This document shows, piece by piece, positions 33,517 through 45,301 of a DNA stretch of 64,000 nt. Source of the DNA: Powellomyces hirtus (Eukaryota > Chytridiomycota > Chytridiomycetes > Spizellomycetales > Powellomycetaceae). The notes under the pieces are model-generated. The model did no database searches. It had not been told where the DNA came from and saw only the letters and a program-made list of their open reading frames with translations. Made by a program: the position numbers and the translations under genes. The number at the start of each line of letters is the position of its first letter. Within the stretch, counting starts at the first letter, position 1. Location: contig JAHLKG010000003.1 of the NCBI GenBank assembly GCA_025526995.1, positions 1,364,001 through 1,428,000 of the forward strand, written 5' to 3'.

Positions 33517-34182
33517 CCAGTAGCCCCATGATGAGAGTGTGAGGCAGATGTAAGATGGCGGAAGGAGTGTAGCGCTGTTTGTCTGTCCGGACAGTTTGGT
33601 TAGCACAGTCAACTTCTTCCCATCGAACGGCTTATGAGGTACCCATTTTCTGATTTTTATCAACAAGTGAGGATAGCTACGTCTTTGCTATTTGCATTGC
33701 TCTGTGGTAGAAGCCAATGGGATTATGGGAGTCAAGACGTCCACCCAGCAAGAAAGTGGGATGTTTGCAGATATTTCTTCTTACTCTACACCAATACTGT
33801 TCTCCAGTTCCCAATAATGTACGCATCACGTTGAAACGCTTCCCATCCTACACACAGATAAAACAACCTTAAGTCGTAGTCTTACCAATGAAAGCAAAAT
33901 AAATTGCCGTGCGCTGGTGAATAGGAGATTGCTTGACATTTGTTTTGCGCAGAAGGCAACGTAAGCGATTCCGCGACGCGTCTGACAGCAGAAACTCTAA
34001 AGTTACGCTTGGCATAAAAACCTACCACCCACAAGTGATTTTGAAGTTAATTGAGACAGCAACAGCAACTGCCACGGTTTCCGGCTCGTTACAGTTTCCA
34101 GCTCGTTACAAGTACTCATCGACTCATCTGTTCACCTCCGATATCATACCATTTGCGATCGGAAGCAGAACGGCAATCAAAA
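33517..34182. other. Intergenic region upstream of the mucin-like gene
   Basis: AT-rich in part. No promoter element is certain and no gene is seen. Confidence 0.3.
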
Positions 34183-35109
34183 ATGGCAAAGCTGCGGACG
34201 TCGGCGCTCCTTGCTCTGATAAGTGCGCTCCTCGTGTGGGCCTCAGTGACCGTCGGATTTCCGATAGAGGTTCGGCAGACCCATCTTCATCCAGTTTTCA
34301 AGCCGGCACCCCAACTGCAATCTGTAATCCAGCCGCAAGCAGCTGCGGCGCCTGGACCAGCGCAGCCAAAGCCACCAACGCCTACACGCCCGCCGTCTGT
34401 GATCACCAAGGCCGCTGCAAATGAAATTCCTTCACCTTCAGTCGCACCTCCATCAGCAGCACGTCCCGCTCCAGCTGTGTCCAAGCCACCAATAACTACT
34501 CGCCCATCCGGAGCACCCGCGGCGCCTGCCGCACTAGCACCCACTCGTGCACCGGTGCTTTCATCACCACCACAACCTTCGAAAGCCCTGACTGCCCCGC
34601 GCGTCTCCAATGCTCCCGTCCCTTCATCTCACGCACCGGCGCCAACAGGAAAGCTCACCGCCGACCCAGTGCGTGCACTGACTTCTGCAGTGACCGTATG
34701 GCCAACGGCAGCTCCCCCGATCACGCCTCGCCCCACAGTCAACCCGACAACAACGCCATCCCGTCCGCCATCCGCTGCAACTTCAGCAGCACGGTCACAG
34801 TCATCGGCACGCCCTACGGTCTCCTTCATCTCTGTGCCCCCACCAATACAGAGTCCACAACCTCCCGCTACTGCACTCATCTCAACCAAGACCATCGCAA
34901 CCCTGCCGCAACCAACTGTCATCTATCCCTCCCCTGAGTCCGGTGGAAAAGCAGCAAGTCACGGTGAAGACAAGATACAGTTCACTCCATCAGTTTTCAG
35001 GTCGGCCATCATCGCCGCAGGTGTTGTAGGGGGCACGCTGCTGGTAGCTGGGTTGACAATCTGCTGCTGCTTGCAGCGTAAGCAGTATCGGCAGCTTTCA
35101 GAATCCTAA
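34183..35109 (+). CDS. Mucin-like single-pass membrane protein, unknown
   Basis: The single-exon frame from the ATG at 34183 encodes about 308 residues. It begins with a signal peptide (MAKLRTSALLALISALLVWA), continues as a long Pro/Ala/Thr/Ser-rich stalk with many TRPP, TPxP and APxP repeats suited to O-glycosylation, and ends with a membrane span (FRSAIIAAGVVGGTLLVAGL) followed by ICCCLQRKQYRQLSES. The Cys cluster next to the span could be palmitoylated, an inference. The layout is that of a type I surface sensor or mucin such as fungal Wsc/Mid2-like proteins, but there is no WSC or other folded domain, so no sensor function is asserted. An in-frame ATG at 34051 lies outside the signal peptide and is disfavoured. 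Confidence 0.7.
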   Translation: MAKLRTSALLALISALLVWASVTVGFPIEVRQTHLHPVFKPAPQLQSVIQPQAAAAPGPAQPKPPTPTRPPSVITKAAANEIPSPSVAPPSAARPAPAVSKPPITTRPSGAPAAPAALAPTRAPVLSSPPQPSKALTAPRVSNAPVPSSHAPAPTGKLTADPVRALTSAVTVWPTAAPPITPRPTVNPTTTPSRPPSAATSAARSQSSARPTVSFISVPPPIQSPQPPATALISTKTIATLPQPTVIYPSPESGGKAASHGEDKIQFTPSVFRSAIIAAGVVGGTLLVAGLTICCCLQRKQYRQLSES

Positions 35110-35826
35110 GTCCTGATGTTGACAGAGTCGGCGGCCGGTACACAAATGAAAGTCAGATGCAACCCATCCCGCCTCCCGCCCTCCCGCACTTGTACGTCCA
35201 TGTAGCAGAGAGAGAAACGTAGCATTGTAACAGTTGTAACCCGTTGTGTCAATGGAAAAAAGGAAATTGCGGGCAGCCAAAATAGCAAATAAATCTTGGC
35301 ACGCATGACTTGAAGAATAATGTGAATCAAAAAACAAAGCACATATCAAAAAAATAAAATAGATGTGAATGCTTGTTTGATATCATTGTTTTTTTTTTCA
35401 TCTCTAGCTTTATGTGTTCAATAGGCCTTCCATGCTTTTTGTTTTTTGTCTTCCCCTGCTTTCTCTGTTCATTTGTTAGCAGTTTACTTTTTGGCAAATG
35501 CGTCCTGAGTGCCATGATCTCCATTTACGTCTACACAATCACATGCAGTTCATGTTACCATTCATACGATTACTCGATCGAGATTGTACGCTCGATTGAC
35601 TCAACCAACAACAAGAGCTTTACATGACAAAGGCATTGACTCGCGAAATGCATGTGCAAACCCGCAATTGCACAGCCGTCAAATCTTTCAAAGGATCCGG
35701 TAGATCCATCGAGACGCGTTCGTTCCCGACATTATTCTTTTTTGGTCCCGTTGCACTGCACGTTCGAAACCCCCGGTCGGTGGTCTTCTCGACTTGCGTA
35801 CGCACAGTCGAACACCACCTACAACA
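35110..35826. other. Intergenic region upstream of MTD1
   Basis: T-rich sequence (35370-35500) and short ORFs with no motif. The last 200 bp are probably the MTD1 promoter. Confidence 0.35.
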
Positions 35827-37114
35827 ATGTCGTGCGAGGTGGTCAAGGTCGTCGATGTTGCTGCTCCATTCATGTATGGTCATACCCATTCGCAAGCTGC
35901 CCCCGCAAGTGATCTGGTTTTCACCCTTACACGGTTAAAATTCGCTTCTGCAGCACAGAGCTGAAGGACCAGATATCCAAGCTGGAAGTAAAGCCGCTTC
36001 TCGTAGCGTTCCTTGCCAACGACGACCCGGCGGCGAAGAAGTACGCCGAGTGGACCGCCAAGACATGTGCTGACACGGGTCTCCGTTTTGAGCTGCGAGA
36101 ATGCGCACGCACGGAACTGGAGGACAAAATCGTAGAAGCTAACGAGGACGACAAAGTCAACGGTATCATGGTGTACTACCCAGTTTTCGGTGGAACACAG
36201 GTACGGACTGGGAGAGGACCATTTTTCTACACCGTTCTGCTGTTTGGTCGTTCATAACACGACTTCCGCGACATCTTTAAGGACGGATACATTCAGAACA
36301 CAGTCAGCTACCGCAAAGATGTAGAGGTAAGAGGCCTACCATTACTTCACATTGTTGACGGGCTACGGATGACTCATCCTGGTTTAATAGGGACTCTGCC
36401 ACAAATACATATATAGCATGTACCACAACATCCGATATCTGGATGACGCACAGACGGAGAAGTGCATCCTTCCGTGCACGCCGCTAGCTATGGTGAAGGT
36501 AAAATATCTCCGAGCGGGAGACGTTCGCGCTAGTACGTGAATGTGATAGATCCTTATGCTTTGGATTTCCTAGATTTTGGAACACGTAGGTGTGTACAAC
36601 AAAGTGCTGGCCTACGGAAACCGCCTTCATGGACGGACCATCACCATCATCAACCGCAGCGAGGTAGTCGGGCGACCTCTGGCGGCCCTGCTAGCCAACG
36701 ACGGCGCCAAAGTGTATTCGGTGGACGTTGATGGCATCATGGAGCTGCACCGTGGACAGGGCTTGAAGTTGAAAAAGCACGAGGTACGTGCGCAATGCCC
36801 GCGACCGGCGGCTTTCACCATTTCTCATGCATTCCATGTGTTTGCAGGTGTTTGAGACCAAAGTTACCCTCGACGAAGCCCTGAACGTGTCGGATGTCGT
36901 CATCACCGGGGTTCCGTCGCCAAATTACAAAGTCGATTCCTCCAAACTCAAAGATGGAGTCGTGGCGGTCAATTTCTCGACCGCAAAGAACTTTAACGAC
37001 GACATTAAGGAGAAGGCCTCGATTTACGTCCCGTCCGTTGGCAAAGTCACGGTCGCGATGCTGGAGCGCAACTTACTGCGACTCCACGAATATCAGACAA
37101 AGGAGAAGCTGTAG
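35827..37114 (+). CDS. MTD1: NAD-dependent methylenetetrahydrofolate dehydrogenase Mtd1
   Basis: Oxidises 5,10-methylene-THF to 5,10-methenyl-THF with NAD in cytosolic one-carbon metabolism. Exon 1 is MSCEVVKVVDVAAPF; removing an intron of about 84 nt (phase 2) gives ITELKDQISKLEVKPLLVAF, then LANDDPAAKKYAEWTAKTCA. Further exons give VNGIMVYYPVFGGTQ, VEGLCHKYIYSMYHNIRYLD, CILPCTPLAMVK, ILEHVGVYNKVLAYGNRLHG, INRSEVVGRPLAALLANDGA, SDVVITGVPSPNYK, and the last KASIYVPSVGKVTVAMLERN. Both folate-site and Rossmann segments are intact. About six exons, about 320 residues, matching the yeast enzyme rather than the trifunctional C1-THF synthase. Convergent with APC5. Confidence 0.95.
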
Positions 37115-37276
37115 AGCCAGACCGGGTAGACCATTAACTCATCCATTTTTCAATTGACATGCGGAATAGATTTTTTTGCCGCGCATGCTTTACTATCCAT
37201 GGTTCTCCTGCCCTCCTTATTGATGCTTCAAGTGCCTATCTACATCTATGCTGGTCGACTTGAACATTGCGTGGTT

Positions 37277-40200
37277 TCACAAGCCGAACAAGACCTTCAT
37301 ATTTTCATCAGCCTCTGGGGTCCGCTCCACTATACTATCTGCTAAGTTTACGGGAAAGCTCTGTCTCCGACGGACGCTCTTCAGCCTGTCCAAATCATAG
37401 ACCTGTTTTGCAGCGGCTTCGGCCTCGACGTCCCGGCCTGCTAGCTCATACAATGTGGCGAGCATTGTGAGTGACCGCTGTATGGCTTCCAAGTCTTCGA
37501 GTTTGCGGAATCCTACAGGAAAGAAGGACACATGATGAATATCTTGTCGTGTCTCGCATCGCATGTCAGGGATGAGGGTTCAATCCATACCTTGCAACGC
37601 GCGCAAAACGGTCAAAATAAGGGCATTCAGCAACTTTGGATCCGTGGAGCCTTCTTTCTCAAAGCCCGGGTCCGTCATTCTGATCTCGACACACACCATT
37701 TCGGCTTCGGCAGTCAACCACATGTCGCCATTGCTCCACACACTAGGCAGGACCGACTCCAGAGCGTCGGACGCCTGGCTATGGTATCCAATATCGTTGG
37801 TGACTTTGGCGAGCATGACGGCAGACCGATCCCGCAAAAACGTCAGACTGTTCTCAACCGTGATGGTCATACACGACAGAACGAGAGGGAGAGCTGATAT
37901 TGCATTGTCGGAGTCCTACAGATGCAAAGATTGCAGTCAGTATTGACGGGGTGGGCGACGTAAGGATTGTATGGGCCTACGTAGTAGAGGTCCGCCAACT
38001 GCAGATAGCATTCCACGAGTTGCGGTTTCTTGAGAGTATTGATGCCGCCGAGATCATCGACAATCGTGGACAGTAACTTGAATGATTTGTCCGGCGCGCC
38101 CCATTTTCTTGCCAAAATAGCGTGCTGCAACTGCACCGACGATTCCATCTCCACATCGCCTTCCACGACAGCAGCATAGTGAGACGCATACAGCTCAGCA
38201 GACTTGATCTCGCCTCTGGCACAAACACATCTGCTCAGTACAAATGACTACACTCGCGATACCGCAGATGTTTCCGCTTACCTTCGAATAGCCCTCTGGA
38301 AGAGAATGTCTAACATTGTACTGATCCATCTGTCCGCGGCCGTCCCGCTAGCAAACGGCGGGTACATGTATTTCGCTTTCTGAATTATCTCAAATGCACT
38401 TTGATACTCCCCTTGTGCTCCATTCTGTGATGCAATTTTCATGTAAGCTTTCCGGTGCTTCGCAACTCAGTCTTCAGCTCAGTGAATTGCTTACGTGAAG
38501 CGCCAAAAGGCACAGACCCAATGGCTTGTCCTCCGTCGACCAGTCCTTGCCTCCCATCAAGTACATCTGCGCATACATGGCCGCGAGTGTACTGTTGCCT
38601 GTATTACCCAGCGAACGAGCGAATCAGTTTATGTGCCAAAATCTCTAGAGTGCCAACGTCAAGCCCTGCCCTACCGTAGGTTCTCCACGCCTCTGCCCGC
38701 AGAAGGCGTTCAGTCCCCGACACGTCCTCGATGGAATGCTCAACATTTAGATTTATCGAAGACGACAGTAGGTCAAACACAGTTGATGGTTTGCAGGACT
38801 ACGGAGACGGAAGGTTATCACACAGGGTCGATGCGTATGACGAACACACCGGATCTTACCGTTTCCAGATTGAATCTTGCATGATTCAAAGCAGTAAAGC
38901 TTCTCAAGGGCGCATGCTCTGGGCCCGCATCCTCGTCTTCACCATGGAGCCGATATCCATCATGGAAAGAGCGTGTATCAATGTCGGATGGACTGCTTGA
39001 TAAATGCTGTAATCGATGCTTCAAGCTACATCAGCTTGAGGAGCCATTCTATGATGTGCCAATCAGGCAAGGATGACGACGAAGTGGACGTAACTCACTT
39101 TTGGAGGAGCATCAAACAAGCTTCATCTTGCATGTCCTGGGCTAGAGGGACAGCGCGCTCGGCAGTCTAGAGATGGTGCATTCGTGAGCATGGACATAGG
39201 CCAACTGATGGGTTTTCTTTGAGGAATCTCTCTCACCTCAAGAGCTAGCTCACGGTGATTGAACCGCGCATACAGACATGCGGTATTGAGTAAGGCGTAG
39301 TGGTGCACCCACTTTGTCACTCTGGAGACAACAGGTTCAGGTATGGGCGACCTATAGGCCATAAAGGCGACATCTGATGCTCACTCTTCCGGTTGATCTT
39401 TCATGCAATACATGAAATATCGTAATAGAGACTGCAGAGCTCCTTGGAAGTCGCATGTCCGCAGACAATTCAGATAACTAAAGACACAATGCAATATAGG
39501 AATCTGATTAGCCATCCGCCAAAGCTTGTTGCGAGTATGCCATCGTGCTTCCACCTGGCCCAGTCGGCTTTCGCGTCCATTGGTGCATGTCGATACATGT
39601 CAATCTTCTTTTGCAGATCTTGCGGAGAGATACGCGCCTTATTGTCTACATTATACTGTTCGTAAATTCATGTGTAAATCCAAGGTTTGTCACTAGAAGT
39701 AACATACCTTCCAGAGCCTTGACTTGGGCATCCAGATACTTTTCAGCATCAAGTGTGGATCTGACCGCTAAGACAACACATCTTGTAAATAAGAGGTGCG
39801 TGGAATGATGCACACGATAGGGCGGGCATACCACGAGAGTCCTCCACCAACGTGCTTCGAGATTCTGGAATTCGGTACCGCTTCAAGGCTTCAAAGAAGG
39901 CGCATGCTTGCGAGTAGTCGGTTTTCAACTGGTTCAAGTCGCTGATGGCGAGCTTCACATACAAGCCAAACGGGGATGTCGGGCAGAATCGCGAGTTCAT
40001 ATCGTTCTTCATGAAAAGCACACCATTAGCTCTGCTCGTTCACTTTGGCCAGCATGCAGAGTGGGAGATCACTCACTGCTGTTAGGGCGATCTCCAGAGA
40101 TGTAAACATGTCAAACATGGCGTTGATGGACTCTGATGCTTCGTCAATCTGCTCACAATCCAAAATTAACATGGAAAGCACAAACGAGAAAGTGCAGGGA

Positions 40201-40737
40201 ACTCGTCACACCTTTGATAATAGCATGGCCTCCCAGGTGATACCTTCGCCAGTTACAATGTGAGGGAGTTTCGACGTTAGGTCCGTAAGCGACGGTTCGT
40301 CCATCATGGTCGATGTCTATTTTGAGACAGATTAGCTCTTTTCCATTAAGCCCTTAATGATTACATCAAGGCAAACGAGACATAGAGTGGTCTCGTCAAC
40401 TTTCTGCAAGCTTTGTTCGGAAAAAGGCCTAGAGAAGAAGACGTTGCTTCTTTCCGCGTTTGACAATTATCGCAATGCACGGCATCTTCTCTGCACCTCC
40501 TCCAACCCCTGACTTTCCCACCCGCGAACACAGGACTGACATACGTACAGAGCTTATCTCGTCCAGCAGTATCCTGGTAACATCGTGTTTGGACTCGGGC
40601 GGGAAATCGTCGGGCAAGCTGATGTACAGGTCGAACAGCACTAAAATCGCCACCTTGTGCGGTGTTAAGAACAGCATCCAGAATGAACCAGCGTCGTCTT
40701 TGGACCCATGCTGCTCAACGACGGGAATGCCCTGCAT
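37277..40737 (-). CDS. APC5: Anaphase-promoting complex subunit 5
   Basis: A TPR-rich scaffold subunit of the APC/C ubiquitin ligase that drives mitotic exit. The start MQGIPVVEQHGSKDDAGSFW is followed by MLFLTPHKVAILVLFDLYIS, which aligns with the TPYKIAVLVLL N-terminus of Apc5. Later exons give SPFGLYVKLAISDLNQLKTD and CAFFEALKRYR, then WVHHYALLNTACLYARFNHR followed by ELALE, the best-conserved Apc5/TPR block. The C-terminal exons encode helical repeats, VQLQHAILARKWGAPDKSFK, VECYLQLADLYY, and end PEADENMKVLFGL-stop. About 12 exons, roughly 750-800 residues. A short upstream frame (MSEYQETTSTTTRP) stops just before this start, so the internal ATG was chosen. Convergent with MTD1, with 162 bp between stops. 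Confidence 0.82.
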
Positions 40738-41780
40738 GCCCAGCTATGGTCGAGTGGTAGTGGAGGTTGTTTCTTGATATTCAGACATGGAACGCGTGCC
40801 ATGCCGCGTTTTTGAACGCTCCGGGTTTGAAGGGATGCGAATATCGTGCACAAAAACTTTGATTGATAACAGATACAAATACTGGGGATTGGGGGTGTGG
40901 CAGCAATATGTACAAGAGGGGGATGCAATAGAGAGATTGGTATATCTATCAATGAATAATGTCAACTATAACTTTGACATGTTTTTCATTTGTATGCAAG
41001 CCATCTATTACAAAACAATTACAAGAAGTTAACGCATATTGCTCAATAAAAACAAGGGTGTAAGCACATGGGAACACATCGTCGGGGTGCTGTTACCGTT
41101 TCCATGTAGGGATTTCCAAGTGCGGAATTGGAAGGCTGTAGAGGTACGCGCGACGTCGCGATGACCAGATGGCATTGTTCTTGCTGTACGGTAGTTGTTG
41201 TGGTAGCGATCGCAAATGGAGAGGACCATGTCTGTCGCATCCAATGGCAGTTTCTATTGTAAACAGGAAAGGGATTGATCAGTTCGTATGCCAGAGGCAG
41301 CTGAGCTTCGAAGTATACAAATAATTTGGATAAACGCATGCGAGCTTTGAGAAAGAGTAAATAAACTATGTCCCATCCTGTAAAGAAGACCGAAAGAAAG
41401 CAGTCAGTCCGTTTGTGCTGGTGTGCCTCTGCGCTTTACGAAGAAGAACTGGCGACGAAATATGGCGTTTCTCGAAAGCATCCATTGGTTGAAAACCACA
41501 CACAAGAGCTGTTGAACGAACTCCGACGGATCTCGACTCTAAATATGTGCCAAGCACCCCTACACTCGGTTAACAAATAGTTGTGGGTGGTTGATCGCCG
41601 GGACGGCCGCCAGGCTGGCTGCGTGCAAAACAGCCCGACGGGGGAAAACGCTTGCCAGTTGACGGTCGACGATAACTGAGTTCCGACGAAGTTGCTGGCT
41701 ACACGGATGGATTGTCGATGTTGATGACAAGATGGGTTACGGAATGATTGGGACGATTTCATTTCTGATGATGATACTAA
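40738..41780. other. Intergenic region, possibly with gene remnants
   Basis: About 1 kb. The ORF at 41368-41580 (plus, 70 codons: MSHPVKKTERKQSVRLCWCA and on) may be a remnant of the repeat locus that follows. AT-rich between 40960 and 41060. No motif seen. Confidence 0.3.
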
Positions 41781-42660
41781 ATGGCATGTACTGTGTACCG
41801 GCGCTACACAGATCCTCACATATCGTGTGTGGTTCGCCATTTGGATGGATCGGGGCACAAGCATCTCGAAATCGACGGGGCGTCGCATACCTGGGTCCTC
41901 GGACAGGCAGGACCGACGTCGATCAACAGCATCCACCACGACCGATCCCGAACTCTTTCCCACGTTGTCGTGGGGAAACCGTGGGCTGGGAGTCGGTTAC
42001 CAAAACTGCTGATGGTATGAGAGGCATCATGAGAAAATGATGTAAATCATGGAGTGGGGGTGAAAGTAGTTCTCCCCCTGCAGTCAAACTCGCAAACTCC
42101 CACGGTCTTAACAACTCGGGGGATCGTGCGCATGTGAACACTGTAGTGCTGGGACAATACACTGCGGGGGACGACCTGTTCATCAAAAACTGGTGTTGGG
42201 ACAGAGCCCACCACGTTGACAGCGAGAAATGATGAGAGAATCATTGACTATGTTTGCGCCGTGCACTCAAGTTCGCAGCAAACTCTCATGGTTTGACCAC
42301 ATGCGTCGTGCGCGTGGGAGGCCTTACAATCGCTCTTGTCCTAGGAAAGTCAGCTGTGGGAACCTGCTCTACGCTGGTGATGAGAAGAAGGGAATGATGT
42401 CCCCAGCTGTGCGCTCAAGCCCAGCAAACGCTCCCGATTTCGACCCACATGTGTAGTGCGTGTGCGAGCGTAAAAGTCTTCCAATCACAGTTATGGCTGG
42501 ACAATAAGCTGTGCGAAACTGCACGCCAAAAGCTAATGGTGGGGAAGACGGGGTTTTCAGCGAGAACTGACGAGAATCATTAACTAGGCCTCGTCGTGCA
42601 TGCAATGCCACAGTTGTTGACCACATCCACCCCTGGGCGTGCGATTATTGATCAAGAGCC
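41781..42660 (+). repeat. Degenerate tandem repeat, period about 147-184 bp, six or so units
   Basis: Plus-strand units share a core like GCAAACTCxCATGGTTTxAC and, 40-60 bp on, a CTxGGACAATAxxCTGxG-like core. Cores begin near 41921, 42089, 42273, 42420 and 42598, with an earlier weaker unit near 41805. Between them recurs GAGAAxTGAxGAGAATCAT (42221-42250 and 42559-42586). Translated in drifting frames the units resemble one another (INSIHHDRSRTLSHVVVGK; ANSHGLNNSGDRAHVNTVVL; ANSHGLTTCVVRVGG), so the array was probably coding. Stops and frame changes now separate units. It may be a decayed repeat-protein gene or a multi-exon gene whose splicing I cannot resolve. Confidence 0.45.
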
Positions 42661-43562
42661 CTTTCACATTATTGTTGTGGACGAGAACGACGAGCTGGTG
42701 GGTGTTATGAAACCTTCTTGCAAAGATGGTGGAATGTACAGTATGGCCAGGTCGCGATTGGGGTGAAAGCCGAGCGACGAGCCACTCCTACCGCATGCGC
42801 TGTATTCTGCGCCACAGAAGAAAACGGACAGTCTCAGGCATGCCTCATAAAAACCCTTAGTCCAATATGTACTGTGCGAGACAATGTTAAAGTGCCCGGG
42901 ACAGTGCCAAAATTCTGTTCGTCTGATCCAATTGTAGTGCAAATCCCCATCCTAAAAAGCCGTGCACAAAAACAAAACATGGTTCTATCTAGCATTGCAT
43001 CATAGCTTTATGCAATGTTAAGTCTCACAGATGACTTCACTGTCGCATGGGTCGAATCGAAGCCACACGATGCCAGGCCCGGGGCGAAGACATAGTGGTG
43101 GAAAAACGAAGGCGGGACCATAAAACAAACAAAATGGCGGGATTTGGTGGTATCGCCCTTTCTCCCGAAATTGATGTCCGGATATGCCCTCAAGCACAAC
43201 CTACTCCATTTCCCACGCTGCAGGGACATCACTGAATGATCATGCATGAAAGGGTTGTCTCGTTTTGAGCCCGTCAAAAACAAGTCAACGCACCAACCCG
43301 ACACACTGTCAGTTTGTGATGACATAAGCATAATTTGACATCTGCGCGCCTCCGCGTCACTCGGACAAAGTCCGAATAGCGTGTCACGTGTCTCATATCA
43401 CGTGCAACGATGTTCCACGGTGAAGTATTTCCCCCTGGCAGAATAGAGCAACAGAAATGACCGAACATGAAGAAAGTCAAGGAAAAGGATATCCCGAGTG
43501 AAAACGTGATGTGTATTTGATCGTAATCGGTCGGATGACGAAATGACAAGAGCGCAAGGTTA
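42661..43562. other. Region downstream of the repeat array
   Basis: Holds coding-like plus-strand segments, PFHIIVVDENDELVGVMKPS at about 42658-42717 and the frame at 42718-43005 (AIGVKAERRATPTACAVFCA), which may be the end of the gene behind the repeat array. Nothing recognisable is seen after about 43005, and the last part is the RPS18 3' flank. Confidence 0.3.
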
Positions 43563-44102
43563 TTAACCCTTCTTCTTGGCAACACCGACCGTCTTTCCTC
43601 GTCGGCCAGTGGTCTTGGTGTGTTGACCACGGACACGGACACCCCAGTAGTGACGGAGACCACGGTGGGCGCGGATCTTCTTCAAGCGCTCAAGATCCTC
43701 GCGGAGCTTGTTGTCCAGAGAGTTGGCAACAACCTGGGAGAACTTGCCGTCCTTGACGTCCTTTTGCCTGTTGAGGAACCAGTCAGGGATCTTGTACTGA
43801 CGGGGGTTCTGCAGGATGACAACGACACGCTCGAGCTCTTCGTTGGTAAGTTCACCAGCCCTGAATAGAATGAAAAGAAGCGCAAAATTAGACGGGATTG
43901 CCGACGGGTTGCTCTTGTCATTTCTGACGTACCGCTTGTTGAGGTCAATGTCGGCTTTCTTGCAGACAATGTTGGCGTATCGACGACCAACACCCTTGAT
44001 GTGGGTCATGGCGTACATGACCTTACGTCTGCCATCAACGTTGGTGTTGAGCAGACGGAGGATGTGCTGGAACTGACCCTTGTCTGGGACGGTGATGGAC
44101 GA
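43563..44102 (-). CDS. RPS18: 40S ribosomal protein S18 (uS13); first exon not located
   Basis: uS13 sits in the head of the small ribosomal subunit and contacts the P-site tRNA. The exon beginning at 44102 after TTTCCCTAG reads [20 protein letters not shown], then [20 protein letters not shown] and [11 protein letters not shown]. After an intron (about 43861-43930) comes [60 protein letters not shown] and the end [16 protein letters not shown] with TAA at 43565-43563. This is nearly the complete protein; only the initiator Met and perhaps one residue are missing. They must lie in a tiny upstream exon on the minus strand right of 44102, which I could not fix. Confidence 0.95.
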   Translation of the reverse strand, partial: SSITVPDKGQFQHILRLLNTNVDGRRKVMYAMTHIKGVGRRYANIVCKKADIDLNKRYVRNDKSNPSAIPSNFALLFILFRAGELTNEELERVVVILQNPRQYKIPDWFLNRQKDVKDGKFSQVVANSLDNKLREDLERLKKIRAHRGLRHYWGVRVRGQHTKTTGRRGKTVGVAKKKG

Positions 44103-45301
44103 CTAGGGAAAATCGACAACAAATGGGTGGTAAGTCTCGGTGCTCCCTGCGGACAAATATCGCCCCCCCCCATCTCCACGCTCGTCTCCCAGATCGCAGC
44201 TTCGTCATTACAATGCCCAAAAACTGCAAAAATCGACTTTCGATTGCAATTTGTGCTCCATGCCGCCCATTTGCGCAGAGGTCCTCCCTGCCTCGAACGA
44301 GCTGCCTTCAGTCCTTCTTCCGCTCGATCGCTTTGTCCAAATTGTCGTTCGCAATACTGGTGCCCAGAGTCGTAGTTTCGATCTTCAATTTCCACCATGC
44401 AGTCCATTCCGATTTCCATCCATCGATTCGACGATAGGTTCTCCCGGCCCATTCATCCATCCATCCATCCATCCCTGGTCCCATCGTATATTCCCTTCCC
44501 CCAAAATCCTCCTGCACACGATACACACCATCTTGACTTCGTCTCTGACTCAGAAAAAGGTCGAAACGCTCGCGGATGGCCACTCCCTAGCCTCAAAGGC
44601 CCCCGCAGCGCGGCGCTGGAAGCAGGTGTCACGTGATATGTCAATTTCCGCTTACGGTACACTTGCACATCATTGACAGCACCTCGTTTTCTGGCCTAAT
44701 TGCTGCAGGAAGGGCAGGAAGGGCGGAAAAGACATGAATATTTTATATGACATTTGCTTGATATCATGGAAAACAAGGTTCTGGGACCAAGTGGAAACAT
44801 TTCGTTTCTGTGTGCGTTGTCCTTTCGCCTTTTGGATCCCTTGCAACTTTTGGAACGCTTCAGTTGATTGAGGTCTCCCCACGGCATCAAACGAAGCTGA
44901 TTTATCTAGTTTAACATTGCGCAGCAGCATGTTATAATATTCCTATTTTGTGCAGATCATATACATCCCATCATTGATTCGTTCACTGCAGTTCCAAGCT
45001 GCAATCTGTCCCTTTCATGAAACAGTGCTAACTGTTGTCACCGGAGGCAGATCATCAGATCTGCAAATCATGTTTTCAGTTTAGCGGAGGTACAGTTCTA
45101 TGAGCTTTTGATTTTGAACACGAATTTATGAAGGTTGACTTTCCCCCAAAGTCTATCTATACGACAAAGTCAAAAACAAAAGAAAAGGAAACAAACAAGA
45201 AAGAAAGAAAAAGAGATATTACAGGCACACGCCCAGGTAAGCACTACGCATAACAAAATCACACAAAGTCTCGGAAGATCAAAAGATCAGTTCGAGGATA
45301 T
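44103..45301. other. RPS18 upstream region and GH26 3' flank
   Basis: Should contain the missing first RPS18 exon and promoter. A (CATC)n microsatellite lies at about 44451-44474 and a C9 run at about 44162-44170. Frames here on both strands lack motifs. AT-rich between 44920 and 45200. Confidence 0.4.
44451..44474 (+). repeat. (CATC)n microsatellite
   Basis: A short array of CATC units upstream of RPS18 (minus strand). Simple-sequence repeat, no coding role seen. Confidence 0.7.

Noticed and set aside
44006..44452. 148-codon minus-strand ORF ending in RPS18
   Set aside because: Reads RPS18 exon 2 in the wrong frame; only the frame [10 protein letters not shown] gives the ribosomal protein.
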